64,000 nt of DNA from Osmanthus fragrans (GCA_019395295.1 CM033361.1:3350501-3414500); one strand, 5' to 3'. Counted from the first letter of the stretch, positions 10,854 to 22,768 are shown. Program-made: numbers and translations. Notes: a model not told the origin generated them from the sequence alone.

Positions 10854-11795
10854 TGAAAAATGCAAGATTCGATCCAACTATACCTAGAGGGGGGTGATTA
10901 GGTGTAAATGCGGAATTAAAATAATAATTAACAAGCAACAAGTCACTAGTTAATTATGTCTAGGTGATTAATCAACCAAGTCAATTTTTCTATGTTTGAA
11001 TGCCACAATCACACAAAGCAATAATCAAAGCAGTAAATAAAATAATAAACAACATGAGAATTGTTCACGGAGAAACCCAACGTGGGAAAAACTCTGGGCA
11101 CTTTGCAGTCAGAAATCCACTATAAACCTGTTGATTAATTTACAGACCACCGACAAAGTTGACGACACAAGTTTTCTGATATTCTGTCTGAAGTTTGAAG
11201 CAACCCTCTTGGAATGTGCACACGAACACCAAACCTGATTCTTCATGAACGTTTATCTCCTGCGAATATTCAAGAAGAACTCCTCGTTCTTCAGTAATCT
11301 TCCATGATCTTTAAGCCTTTGACAGAACCAATAGAAGATTCAACCTTGATGTTTGATTTGGTTATTTTGATGTTTTCAACAAGGTTGACGCATAAAAATA
11401 TGAAGGATTGAACTATTTTGATTTTATGAAGGATGTTTGTTATAGAGAGAATAATATTCAACCCCCTTACACGGAATGACGCGGCGGCGGTATTTATATG
11501 TTGGACTGTTTAGGAAATATGGGACAAGTAAAATTCTCACAAATAAAAAATTAGGTTACCCGGAACAGTGGGGCGAAGGTTGAGCTATGTATGTTCTGCT
11601 TCATCCGCTCGAGCACAAGTCTGACGAACAGCTAGCGAAAAATCGACGAGTTACCTTCGTGTTCCAAACATAAAACCCCAAACCCTAAGCTAACCTACCA
11701 ACTATGAAACTTTACAATTTAGTCCCTACACTTTATAATTGTTCAAGTTGGTCCTTTTGTTCATAGAATCGCTAATACAAAATATAACACTAACA
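10854..11795 (-). repeat. 3' LTR of SIRE-like element B
   Basis: It is collinear with 18040-19019 but 38 bp shorter overall. It lacks the segment with the CTCGAG-centred palindrome (junction CCCGGAACAGTGGGG near 11560). A purine tract, AAGGGAAGAG, adjoins it on the internal side (11797-11808 on the minus strand). Confidence 0.9.
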
Positions 11796-12197
11796 AACTC
11801 TTCCCTTGGCATTCAGTAACAAAACCAAATACAATACAAATAAATCCTATCAAAACTATCAAGTCCAACTGAATCAACTGAGTGTAGCTTCCACTTTGTT
11901 TAACTTGTATCCTGAAATCAAAAACTCATATACCCAGTGTAAAAGTACATGATACAGGCAATAAGTAATAAAGTACTTAGAAGTTCACTAACAATCAAAC
12001 AAATAAGCATGCTAGTTTGAGATGCAATATTAATGCTAACCAAAACACCATATCTACATTAATATCATAAAACATCAAAACTCAAACAGTTATGCATAAA
12101 GTGCAACACAAATGCAATGCGCATGCAATGTTAGTTTAGTGTAAAGCACAAGCTCCCCCTTACTTCAAATTCACTTGAAGTTAAAACAGTAGGTAAA

Positions 12198-12420
12198 TGT
12201 ATCTATGTCTCTCCCCAATGACCCTACAAGACATGTAAAAAATATATCAAATGAAAGCAAAGTGGTGTCTTAAACATAGTATCTATGTCACTCCCCAACG
12301 ATCGCAGTAGACAAGTAATATGTAGATATATCAATGAAACTTAATGTCTTATAAAAGTAGTATATATGTCTCACCCCAATGACCCCAACAGACAAGCATG
12401 CAAATAACATTGTAGTTGCT
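12198..12420 (-). repeat. Three tandem repeats in the 3' non-coding region of element B
   Basis: The same C-rich ATCTATGTCTC...CCCCAATGACCC units as at 7440-7640 in element A. Confidence 0.65.
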
Positions 12421-12639
12421 CAAAACATAAGTGTGTCTCCTCCTTACTATAAATTCTCTCCCTTTTTTTGTCGCAAATGCCGAAGGAAAAAGGTAAAATA
12501 CAAGATAACAGCAAAGCATACAACATAAATAATAGATCAAGTGAAATGAAAGAAAAGAACAATATCATTAACTAGAGTTTGGTAAAAAATGCGAATACAT
12601 CAAGTGCCCACCAATACTCTAGGTAAACAAAAAAAAAAA

Positions 12640-13856
12640 TTAGAGCCTACGACTGCATAGCCAGCTCTAAGCTACCGAGCAGGAGCATCGCCCTTAGTAG
12701 AGGCATCTGAATCATTACTCCTAGCATCCCAATGATCTCGCATCCAACGTAGGCGACGTTGGCAATCTGTAACCACACGGCTCAGAGCAATGAGGTCTGC
12801 TCAAATCTGGGTCGTCTCAGCCCGATGCTATGTCACCCGATTAGTAACAGAGCCTGCTGACTGATCAATGTAGACATCTGGCCCATCAAGGTGGCCATGG
12901 GATCAATCGAAGAAGAAGCAGGAGGGATATGACCCGAAGAAGTGGAAGGAATATCAGTAGGAGAGACAATCTAAGGACCACAAAGAAGATCACCTATAGG
13001 ATCAATTGGCGCTGCTGGGTCAGCAGACTCAGCGGGCTCAGTAGGAGTCGAAGAAGATGAAGCATGGGATCGACTCTGGGAAATAGTTGCATGACCAATG
13101 GGTCGACCAATCCGATGAGAGGGTCCCTCGGGAAATATGATCCCTAAAGTTGTGACTAACCTAAGAATGAGGCAAGCATAAGGAAGACCTATCCTACTAG
13201 AATACGAAAGCTCTGCAAAATATGCTGGAATAGAAAAGTAGGAAGGTCAATCAAGTCATCATGAATAAGGGCATAAATGAAGCTAGCCCTATCAGATGGT
13301 AAGGTCGAAATATGTACGACTGGCCAAAGGTTCGTACACATAATGCGCAACAAAACCTGTCGGTCAGTCGAGAGCGATCCAGTGTGAACCGCTGTGGAAC
13401 CTCCAATAAAAGGAGCGTCAAATAGTGAAGAATAGACCATTGTGTCAGATGGACATTCTCGACCAACATATATGGATAAATAGGGTGAAGAACCCGTGGA
13501 ATATGAAAAGACTCGGCCAAGACATCAGGTGTAATCCTAATAGAACGACCTCTAAGATAGACCCTAAAGGCGGGATCACTACCGATCTCATGAATGTTTG
13601 CATAGAACTCGCGAACAACAAGGTCAGGGGGAGGCACTAGACCAGTAAGAATGGGATCCCAACCCCGAGAAGTGAATATAGCAGAGATATCAAGGGAAAG
13701 GTCAGATAAGATCACCTCATGCTCAACTAAAACTGGGCGGCGGGAAAACTAAGAGGTGAAGACCTCATGAGCAGTCTCGGATATGAATCGGGCTTGACTG
13801 TAGGAAGATGAGCCACTAGTATGATGCGCAGCGGTCCTAGATCTCTTCGACGGCAT
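12640..13856 (-). pseudogene. Putative plant transposon protein-domain ORF carried by element B
   Basis: From ATG 13856 the frame reads MPSKRSRTA, a Ser-rich stretch and ARFISETAHEVFTS. One stop (TAG at 13751-13749) follows, then a long open part (13715-13251) with SRGWDPIL, DLVVREFYANIHEI and VYLRGRSIRITPDVL. This order, basic Ser-rich head then GW..LVREFYANL and RG..I, is typical of the poorly characterised putative plant transposon protein domain often annotated near retrotransposons. A frameshift near 13250 moves the continuation to the frame of 13440-13189; beyond that the frame decays. Function is unknown. It sits where SIRE-type elements may carry an env-like gene, but I see no transmembrane or fusion-peptide signature. 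Confidence 0.65.
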
Positions 13857-14659
13857 CGAGACATGGTTGTAGAACAAACACGTTAAGAGATGCTATGAAT
13901 AAGAATACAGACCACAAAGTACAACAATGTAACCAAATGCATGGAAATGCGTGAAATGATGCACAAGATAAGAATACACGTAAAATGATGAACATGGCAC
14001 GAAAAATGATGCACAAATGTGTCCTGGCACTCAAAACGAGGTAAGAACATACTAATGCAAGTAAAACAAAGCAAAAGTGTCAAAAGTGCCACGATAGGAC
14101 TGAGGACGTGCAATACGTGACGTGATGCAGTGGCGTTAAGGCACGACTTCAGTGACGTCAATGCATGGTGCAGTAGCGTCAAGACATGATGCATTCGTGT
14201 CACCCTGCCAAAACCAATGCAATTCAAGTCCAAAACACGTTATCAAAGCATATATATGATCATGACATCGAACAAGACTCGTGTGTGCAAAAATGTTGCC
14301 AAAAATGCACGAGTGAGTGGATGAAACATTTCGTCGAACACATTGTGTGCAATGAACGTTCTTGACATTCAAACCAATATTCAACACACCCAATGGCAAC
14401 CCATCAACACACAATGAAGCATAACACACTTAGCGTCTAAACCCAACCCAAGTATCACAAAATTGACCAAAAAATAGGGAGAATGAAAAAGCATATGGGA
14501 CACAATCAAATATATGGCCAAAATCAACGAAATCGTGCAAAATGTGAAATACATTGATGCAAAGTCATCAAATTCATGTAGTAGAATCCAAAATTCACAA
14601 AATTATGTGAAACATTAAGGCAAATAACAATGAATCATGAAAAAATCCCAAAAAAATTT

Positions 14660-14880
14660 GAAACCTAGGGTTTTAGAGTTTTACCTTCGAATTTTTTGTG
14701 AAATTGATGATGTGAATGATAATGTTGTTCAAATCAACTCCCAAGTCGACGAAATGCAGTGGGATACACCAATTTTGGGAAATGAAGATCGAGTGATGAG
14801 AGAAAATCGTGAAAAAATGAAGTTCTGGTCGCGTAATATAAACAGACGTCACTCGAGTGAAGGTCTGCGAAGCTCGAGCG
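14660..14880 (-). promoter_or_regulatory. Promoter-like segment upstream of the module ORF
   Basis: On the minus strand, CTCGAG-centred motifs (14872-14879, 14850-14859) precede a TATA-like TTTATATTA near 14842-14834. A telo-box-like AAAACCCTAGGTTTC lies at about 14674-14660. The ORF start is about 980 bp further downstream. Telo-boxes are common near starts of plant housekeeping genes. This suggests the module arrived with its own promoter, but no transcript evidence is available. Confidence 0.4.
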
Positions 14881-15119
14881 AAAGTAATCTGTAAGTGTAG
14901 CTTGAGCGATGTTCAAGCGAAATTTGAGCGAAAGAACAAATTTCAAAAATAGCACCAGAATTTTTGAAAAAACTCATTTTAAGCACTGTTTTGTAAAATT
15001 GACAATTCTAGCACTTTTTTGAAAACTTTCAAAACTAACACCACCCTTTTTTTAAAAACATACACTTCAACATGTTGGTCAACGAGAAAATGCAGTTGAT
15101 AAAAAATATGACAATTTTA

Positions 15120-16090
15120 AGAACATAAGTGTTGCCCCACACACAGATCAAGTTTAAACGGAGTAAATTGTATATGTGGCTCACGTGTGTAATGTGCCAC
15201 TATTTCTAAGTAAATCAGACTCCAAATCTTAAACTTATGAGAAAAGACAAACAAAATCACTGTCAATAGGTCTATCCTCTTACTTATGAAAGTCAAACTT
15301 TTAAGCACGTTAGGACCTGTACATGAAGTTCGTTTGTTAATATGTCAATTCTTACTCCACCTATCTTTGAGCATATATATTTTCTGATTTTTCAATATTG
15401 AACCGGCTCAAAATATATTTCTTTTGAATAGCTCACAATTTCTAATCTTAAGTGCAAGTTCTAATTCATTGAGCAACTAAGATGACCCCTGTAGCGAGCT
15501 TTAGGTCGGTTATCCTAAGTAAGATGACTATAGGCACCATGTATAGAAATATCCTCCATACTTAATTGCTCGAGTCAAATAGCCTCGAAGAAGAATATTA
15601 AGATATGAGCATTACAATTTTACAAATAAGGGGTACGAATATGAACTAAGGTCTAACACAATTAGTCAATTCATGTTCAGAGTCACCCTACCAACAAGTG
15701 ACCACCAATCTCAAGTCTCACACATGTGGTCTAGACCTATTTACTCGGTCATAGTGTGTGCAGTGCAAGATATACATGATGTGACATATACTAAGTACTC
15801 CATAAAAACTCAAGTCATGTGATGGAAATTGGACAATTCATCTAATCAATGCATATTCAATCTCAGCATGCATTATCAAGTGTAATACATATGATGCAGT
15901 AGACCACACAAACAAATATTTTTGATTTTTCAATTTTTCAATGTTTTTGAATTTTTCATATTTCAAAAAGCATGAAAAGCACACACAAAGAAAAATAAAA
16001 TATCAAGCACACAAAACAAAATAAACAGCAAAACAAACAAAACCAAGTAAACACATGCAATATGTAGAATGAATGTAACAATGCATATAT
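15120..16090 (-). repeat. 3' non-coding region shared by elements A and B
   Basis: It is collinear with 7840-8770. Shared blocks include AATTCATTGAGCAACTAAGATGACCCC and AATTGCTCGAGTCAAATAG. In A this block borders RNase H; in B it borders gag, which locates the pol deletion at about 16100. Confidence 0.8.
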
Positions 16091-16126
16091 GATATGTACA
16101 ATGCGTGTCAATTCTCATGAACGGGA

Positions 16127-17990
16127 TCAACGGGGTGCAAAAGCACCAGTGGCGTACCGATGATCAAGATCAGATTTTTTGACCCACGCCTTCCTAGTAT
16201 TCGAGGTAGAATTAGTCATTTTTGAAATCATCTCAGTCAACTGAATAACCTGACTGGATAGATGATTGACCTGACTAGGAATATCCTGATTTCTCTCCCT
16301 ACGCACAAGCTGACGACACCTCAGCCTAATGTGACCCAAAGCTCCACAGTGATGACATGTGGGCACAAACTTGGGCTCAAACATATGAGGTCACTGATAC
16401 TGATTTTAAGGACCAGAGTTCCTATGAGTCTTTTGTCCTATGATGCGCTTACCTTTAGGATCAGGATTTTTGGCAAAGTGTGACTGAGTGGAAGCCGGAA
16501 CGAAAGAAGTCCTGGAGGTACTAGCAACATTGGACTTGTTCTTAACATAAGCTAGACCTCTCCTATCACCTGCAAGCTTGTTCATACCTAATATACTATC
16601 AAGCTTCTTAGTCTCACTAGAGAAAGCCTCGAGTTGAGAGTTGGATTTTTCTAAATCACACGTGAGGGTCTTAACAATCTCTTCTAACCTCTCATTCTTA
16701 CTCATCAACTCACTTAGGTTTTTGGTAGAGTCTTGAAGTTCACTAGCTAACTTCTCTTTCTCTCATTCTAACAAATCAAGTTTCTTAAGAAGGGCATGAT
16801 TTAGCTTCTTAATTTTGAGACTCTTCTCATATAACTCCTGATACACTGCTCGAATGTCACTCTCTTCATCGAGTCATCAGTACAGTTCTCACTAGAGTCA
16901 TCAAACACAACTTGTTTATTAGCCTTAACAGATCCACTTTCCACCTGAGACATGAATGCCATGTACTTTCCTACCTTTTCACTATCTGACTGCACACTAG
17001 GATCACTATTACTAGACTCATCATCAGAAAGTGCAACAACTAAGGTTTTTCCTCTATCCTTCGCAGTACTCCTCTTAAGATTAGGACATTCATTCCTATA
17101 ATGTCCAATCCCCTAACACTCATGGCATCTAACTGACTGGAGCTCACTACTAGACACTTTACCACCACTCTGATCATGTTTTTCTCTCTGAAACATCCTA
17201 GGTGGACTCCTCTCCCTAGGTTGTTGTTTCTGTCTATTCCTGAAGGCTTGATTAAACTTTTTCACAAAGTAGGCTATTTCCTCACCCTTAAGAGACTCAA
17301 CATCACTAGACTCTGAATCATATTCCGTACGGGTGTTCAAGGCAATTGATTTCTATTTCTTAGGCTGTGCTAAGGTCAGTTCATATGTTTGGAGGGATCC
17401 TACAAGTTCTTCTATCTTAATACTAACTAGGTCCATACTTTCTTCAATAGCAGTTATCTTAGGCCTAAACCTTTCAGGTAGGGATCTAAGGACCTTTCGA
17501 ACGATTTTAACTTCTGGGATCCTTTTGCCTAGATTAAAACTAAAGTTCACAATATCGTTCAGTTTAGCATAGAACTCATCAAACATCTCATCATCATTCA
17601 TCTTAAGTTCCTCAAACCAAGACGTCAACATTTGTAATTTGGAGTTTTAACAGTTTTACTATCCTTGTAGGTTGTCTCCAAAATATCCCAAACCTCCTTA
17701 GCATTCTCACACATAGACACTCTCCTAAACTCCTCAGGAAACACAGCCATAAACAAAGCATAAATACCCTTGCTATTCCAATTGCACTCAGCTAACTCTT
17801 CTTTGGTCTAAAGAGAAACATCAGTAGGAGTAGTAACTTCTGACACAGTTGTAGAGGGAGCTGACCAACCATTTTTTACACAAAGCCATACGCGCTCATC
17901 TAACGACTTAAGAAAGGCTCTCATCCTAGCCTTCCAGTATGCATAATTGGTTCAATTAAAATAAGGCGGTACAAACAATGATTGACTCAT
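16127..17990 (-). pseudogene. Gag polyprotein of SIRE-like element B
   Basis: From ATG 17990, about 620 codons of a SIRE-type gag can be followed. The order is an N-terminal region (YWKARMRAFLKSLDERVW), a UBN2-like gag region in the frame of 17631-17353 (LRSLPERFRPKITAIEES), a first zinc knuckle (CHEC.GIGHYRNECPN, near 17110), a coiled-coil-like part near 16700 rich in Glu, Lys and Leu, a second knuckle (CHHCGALGHIRLRC, near 16350) and the start of the pol region (KAWVKKSDL) before a stop at 16127. Several in-frame stops and at least two frame changes make it non-functional. Confidence 0.85.
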
Positions 17991-18024
17991 GTAGATTATA
18001 GATATGGGCCAGGACACGAATTTA

Positions 18025-18037
18025 GGCTCTGATACCA
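18025..18037 (-). other. Primer binding site of element B (initiator-Met tRNA)
   Basis: The reverse complement reads TGGTATCAGAGCC, the usual plant copia/gypsy primer site, two bases inside the 5' LTR. Confidence 0.9.
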
Positions 18038-18039
18038 CT

Positions 18040-19019
18040 TGAAAAATGCAAGATTCGACCCAACTACACTTAGAGGGATGGTTAGGTGTAAATGCGGAAT
18101 TAAAATAATAATTAACAAGTAACAAGTCACTAGTTAATTATGTCTAGGTAATTAATCAATCAAGTCAATTTTCCTATGTTTGAATATCACAATCACTTAA
18201 ACGAATAATCAAAGTAGTAAATAAAGCGATAAACAACACGAGAATTGTTCACGGAGAAACCCAACGTAGGAAAAACTTTGGGAGCTTTGCTAGTCATAAA
18301 TCCACTATAAACGTATTGATTAATTTACAGACCACCAGCAAAGTTGACGACACAAGTTTTTTGATCTCCTGTCTAAAGTTTGAAGTAGCCTTCCTCGCAT
18401 GTGCACACGAACACCAAACCTGACTCTTCACGAACGTTTATCTACTGTGGATCTTCAAGAAGAACTCCTCGTTCTTCATAATCTTCCTTGATCTTCAAAC
18501 CTTTGACAGAACCAAGAGAAGATTCAACCTTGGTGTTTTATTTGGTTATTTTGATGTTTTCAACAAGGTTGGCGCATAAAAATATGAAGGATTGAACCCT
18601 TTTGATTTTATGAAGGATGTTTGCTATAGAGAGAATAATATTCAACCCTCTTACACGGAATGATGCGGCGGCAGTATTTATATGTTGGATTGTTTAGGAA
18701 ACATGGGCCAAATAAAATTCTTGCAAATCAAAAATTAGGTGGCCCGGATAAATAGGTCACTCGACCGAGGAGCACTGTCGCTCGAGCGACAGTGGGGCGA
18801 AGGTCGAGCTATGGATGTTCTGCTTCATCCGCTCGAGCACAAGTCCGGCGAACAGCTGGTGAAAAATCTGCGAGTTACCTTGGTGTTCCAAACATAAAAC
18901 CCCAAACCCTAAGCCAGCCTACCAACTGTGAAACTTTACAATTTAGTCCTTACGCTTTATAATTGTTCAAGTTGGTCCTTTTGTTCACAGAATCGCCAAT
19001 ACAAAATATAACACTAACA
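18040..19019 (-). repeat. 5' LTR of SIRE-like element B
   Basis: 980 bp, TGTTAGTG...TTTTTCA on the minus strand. It contains a 22-bp perfect palindrome centred on CTCGAG (18773-18794) and a TATA-like TATAAATA on the minus strand at 18682-18675, about 100 bp downstream of the palindrome. Confidence 0.9.
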
Positions 19020-19024
19020 ACTAG
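19020..19024. repeat. Target-site duplication of SIRE-like element B (right)
   Basis: ACTAG, identical to 10849-10853. Confidence 0.9.
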
Positions 19025-21189
19025 ATTTATTCATGAATTAGCAAGAAACGTAGTGTGTCTAGGCATCTAGATTATATAGAGTTTAACATAAAATTGGTCA
19101 GGGATGTATAAAAATCTTTAGGGACTGTGATCTGATCACATTTACCCCAAGAGACACGGTGTTTATTTCCTTGAAGCAAAACCTCTTTTGGGTCTGACTA
19201 CAACTATTAGAAATGGAAAATTTACCTTTGCTAAGCTGTGGCATGAAAGATTAGGCCACATAGGAAAGAAAGGTTTGAAATATTTACAAAATCAAGCAAC
19301 TTTTCGTAAAATTAATCTTGGTGAATTTACATCTTGTGAACAATGTGTGATTGGAAAGAAAATTAAGTTGCCTTTTTCTGCCTAAAATTCATAAATCAAA
19401 ATAGATACTTGAATACTTGCGTGCTAATCTATGGGGTACTGCATCTGTGATTACTTAATCTTGTTTTAGATATTTTTTGCTAATCATTGATGAAAATAAA
19501 ATTAAAAAATGATAAATTTTAAGAAAAAAATCTAAAATTTCTAAAGAATAGATGTTCAAATTGAGGTGGAGACATCTGATCACTTGAAAGAAAATAATAC
19601 ACATGCTGGCAATGAGAACGCTGGTCAAACTGATGGTGAATCCTTAAGAGGGTGCTGAAGTAAATCACGCAGTTGATCCTGAAGACCATGCTGATCCTGC
19701 AACTCTGCCCCTTGTTCAGTATCAACTCACAAGAGACTGGCAAAGAAGGCAGGTCGACCTCTTGCCAGATTTAGTGACGATGACTTTGTATCATTACTCA
19801 CTTATGAAGAAGAAACTGAAAATGAACCTAACTCTTATGATGATGCTATAAAAGGTAAAGATTCAGCTAAATGGTTAGCTCCTATGGAAGATGAAATGTC
19901 TTCACTTCTTAAAAATAATACGTGTGTATTAGTAAAAAAAAAAAAAAAGTTAAGGATAAGAAACTTGTTGAATGCAAATTGATCTGTAAAATAAAAAAGG
20001 GAAATAAGGCAAGGATAATGTGAGACATAAAGCTAGACTTTTGGCTAAGGATTTTACCCATAAGGAAGGTGTAGACTATAATGTGATTTTTTCCCCTGTA
20101 CTTAAATATACTACTATTAGAATCATTTTAGCTCTTGTTAAACAACTTAGGTGAAAACTTGATCAGTTAGATGTAAAAAAAATCCCTTCCTATATGGAGA
20201 ATTAGATGAGCAGGTTTACATAGAACATCAGTTTTTGAAAAAGGAGATTCAACCTAACTTGTTTGTTTGTTAAAAAGATCCTTATATAGGTTAAAACAAG
20301 CTCCCAGACAATGGTTTAAAATATTTGACTCTCGTGTTGTAGCTTGGTTTTAATAGAAGGAAGCATGATGCTTGTATTGTAAAGAAATTGGTTGTGTAAT
20401 TTTTTTTTTATATTTGTTGTTATATGTTGATGATATGCTTTTAGCTAGTCACAATAAACCTAAAATTCTTGATACTAAATTGAAACTTAAATCAGAATTT
20501 GAAATGAAAGATCTTGGGTCTGCCAAAAAAATCCATGTGAACAAAATCTTGAAAAAGTTTGACATGTTTGAGTGTATACCTGTTACTTTACCTCTTGTTA
20601 TTCACTTTAAATTGTATTTTGATTGCTGTCCTAAAACTGAGGAAGAATTTGAAAGAATGTCTAAAATCCCTTATGCAAATGTTAATGGATCTGTGATGTA
20701 TTTAATTATATGTACTAGACTTGACCTTGAATATAACATTAGTGTACATAGCAGATTTATGGAGAACCCTGGGGAGGAGCATTGGGAAGCCTTAAACTGG
20801 TTGATGAAATTCTTGAATGGTACTTATAATGCAGGCTTAGTGTTTACAAAAAATAAATACGGGGAACTTTAAGGATACACGCTGATTCTAATTATGCAGG
20901 AGATAGAGATAATATGAGATCCACATTTGCTTATTTTTACACTCTGTGTGGTACTGTTATAAGCTAAAAATCTCAATTATGAAAGATAGTTGCTTCCACT
21001 AATGCAATTAAAGAAGGAATGTGGTTAAGTGGATTCTTGAATGAATTTGATTTTGCTGATGAAAAATACTGCGTTATTTTCTAATAATCAAAGTACAATT
21101 CATTTAAGTAAAAATATCATGTTTTGTGATAGAACAAAATATAATGATGTTAAATATCATTTTATAAGAAATATTATTTATATATTTCA

Positions 21190-21665
21190 ACTCTCTGTTT
21201 GATATAAAACTCTTTAAATGTGCCTATTTTATATATAGTGCATCTATTCACAATCAATTCAATAGAAAAGCTATTACAACGTCCATTTATATCTATTTGG
21301 GATGAGCAGAGCAGATAGGATGAATCAAAACAGTTCTACGTTTAACTGATTGATAGGCCTTTGTACCACGCAGACATCACTTAGATGGGCCCCAGAAAGA
21401 AACGTAAGAGAGAGAATTTTTTGTATAAATAGGAAATGAAGAAATTCAAAGGAATTAGATTAGATTAGATATGTATAGGATTTGAAATGAATCCTGTCTA
21501 TGCCTATCCTAAAACCCCTCTAGACTATACTTCTGTGTCTTTCATCCAATTCATTTCGGGTATGTATTGAGTATGCTAATTATTTTTGAGCGAGAGGAGC
21601 ATTGTTATGAGGGAGAGAAAGCATGGTTTTCTATTACACAGAAGTGACTGGCCCAACTCCCAAGG
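21190..21665. other. Unidentified insertion inside copia RNase H
   Basis: About 475 bp separates the two halves of the RNase H region. It contains a TATA-like TATAAATA near 21423 and a short TTAGA repeat near 21458. No coding or terminal repeats were recognised. It could be a diverged solo LTR. Confidence 0.4.
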
Positions 21666-21874
21666 GACCTTAAGATAGGAAAGATTGCTACACAGTTCAA
21701 TCCAATATGGGAACTAAAGTGATACATTTAAATAAATTTATTAAATGCTTGAAGCTATTAGATGTTGATCTTGTTTAAATTGTTTGTAGAGGTACGATGA
21801 ACATATGAAATGAAATTGCTGGTGATGCTTTGTTTGCACTAAGAGAGTCCAATTCTTTGTAGCAAGGAGGAGAT

Positions 21875-22567
21875 TGTTAAGTATGGTGCACGTGTGCACC
21901 GTGTTCTCCCAAAATTGGTCCAAAAACGTGTTTGTGAAATGAGTCTTTATTAGTGGATGCTTTTATCGAGATGATAACACGTGCTGATGGCTAAACGTTG
22001 AATTTGGCTTCTAAATTCTTCTGTAGCTTAAGACTCTTCATTTGGCTTTTGATCTGTTCACTTTTATTATTCTGGCTTTTGGTCTTGAGAGAAAACCCCT
22101 CTTCAGTTTAGAGTTCTTCATTCTCTCTTGAAAATCTCATTTGAGATATTTAAATCTTCTACTCCCTTTTCTATTTTTGGTTTGATTCTTGGTGAAATCA
22201 ATGGAGGAAATGTTGTTCCTCATATTGTGATGTACAGATTAGGGTCTGAGTGTGGTTTGGCGAGTTCTTGGTTAACAATAACTTGAATAGTCAGATTATT
22301 GAAACGATAAGTCTGCTATGGCTTGTTCTTCGTATTTCCTGAACATTTTTGTAACCTTGGTTGCCATTTTGGCTGTTATAGTGCAAACGAGCATTACCCA
22401 CTTTTGTGTATGCTCAACAGGGGATTAGGTGTTATAACCGGTCATTGAACCTCTGAGGCTTATGCCGAAAAATTCTTGTGTTCTTGTTTTGATTTTCTTC
22501 AATCTTATGTTTCTGTATTTTGAAGTTCTTGAGATTAATTACGTGTTTGTTTATTTCTCACGTTTCA
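21875..22567 (+). repeat. 3' LTR of the old plus-strand copia element
   Basis: It starts TGTTAAG right after a purine tract (AGCAAGGAGGAGAT) and probably ends CGTTTCA at 22567, where lectin-kinase sequence begins. About 690 bp. The right end is set by that change in sequence. Confidence 0.65.
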
Positions 22568-22768
22568 GATCTGCTTGAAGCCAAAAGAAAATTCTTTTGA
22601 TGGTGATAGCCATGTGTAATTTGCATTGTGTGCAGTTATTGACGAATCCAAAGTAACATTCCTGTAAGGCTGGGCAGTGGTAACAGAAACAGCAGGACAA
22701 ACAACATTAGACTTGAAACAGGAAAAACCATGTGGAAAGTGGATTTCCCTCTGGGCGGACCTAGACAT
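22568..22768 (-). pseudogene. G-type lectin S-receptor-like kinase, first-exon fragment
   Basis: The minus frame encodes AQPYRNVTLDSSITA followed by YTWLSPSKEFSFGFKQI. This is the N-terminus of the mature B-type lectin domain of LECRK-type receptor kinases (cell-surface Ser/Thr kinases). The upstream residues (FPHGFSCFKSNVVCPAVSV) do not form a convincing signal peptide. The reading ends exactly where the copia LTR starts, so the remaining lectin, transmembrane and kinase parts are missing. A second copy of the 5' part lies at 52035-53165. Confidence 0.8.

Larger units (their letters stand above)
10854..19019 (-). mobile_element. SIRE-like copia element B: gag only, pol missing, extra module
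   Basis: An 8,166-bp minus-strand element with two LTRs, an initiator-Met primer site, gag, and a perfect 5-bp TSD (ACTAG). After gag (ending 16127) the sequence passes straight into the 3' non-coding region that in element A follows RNase H. Protease, integrase, RT and RNase H are therefore absent. A 2.5 kb module at about 12550-15120, absent from A, carries an extra coding region and promoter-like sequence. It must have been mobilised in trans by an autonomous relative, if it moved in this form. Confidence 0.9.
19020..21874 (+). pseudogene. Old plus-strand copia element, pre-integrase to RNase H
   Basis: This continues the element begun at 10400. A GAG-pre-integrase region (LWHERLGHIGKKGL..CEQCVIGK) is open at 19188-19385. 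An integrase start (LEYLRANLWGT) follows, then the catalytic core is missing. RT pieces follow: WLAPMEDEMSSLL near 19870, LYRLKQAPRQWFK near 20290 and YVDDMLLASHN in the open frame 20372-20872. Next come an RNase H start with ADSNYAGDRD and, after a foreign stretch at 21190-21665, the RNase H end (KIGKIATQ...LNKFIKCLKLLDVD). Many stops; non-functional. Confidence 0.8.

Noticed and set aside
13251..13715. Env-like (fusion/glycoprotein) gene in element B
   Set aside because: Position fits, but no signal peptide, transmembrane segment or fusion-like hydrophobic region is visible. Sequence fits the putative plant transposon protein domain better.
13837..14429. Several overlapping minus-strand frames upstream of the module ORF
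   Set aside because: They have no shared composition or motif and lie in what looks like a leader; probably chance frames.
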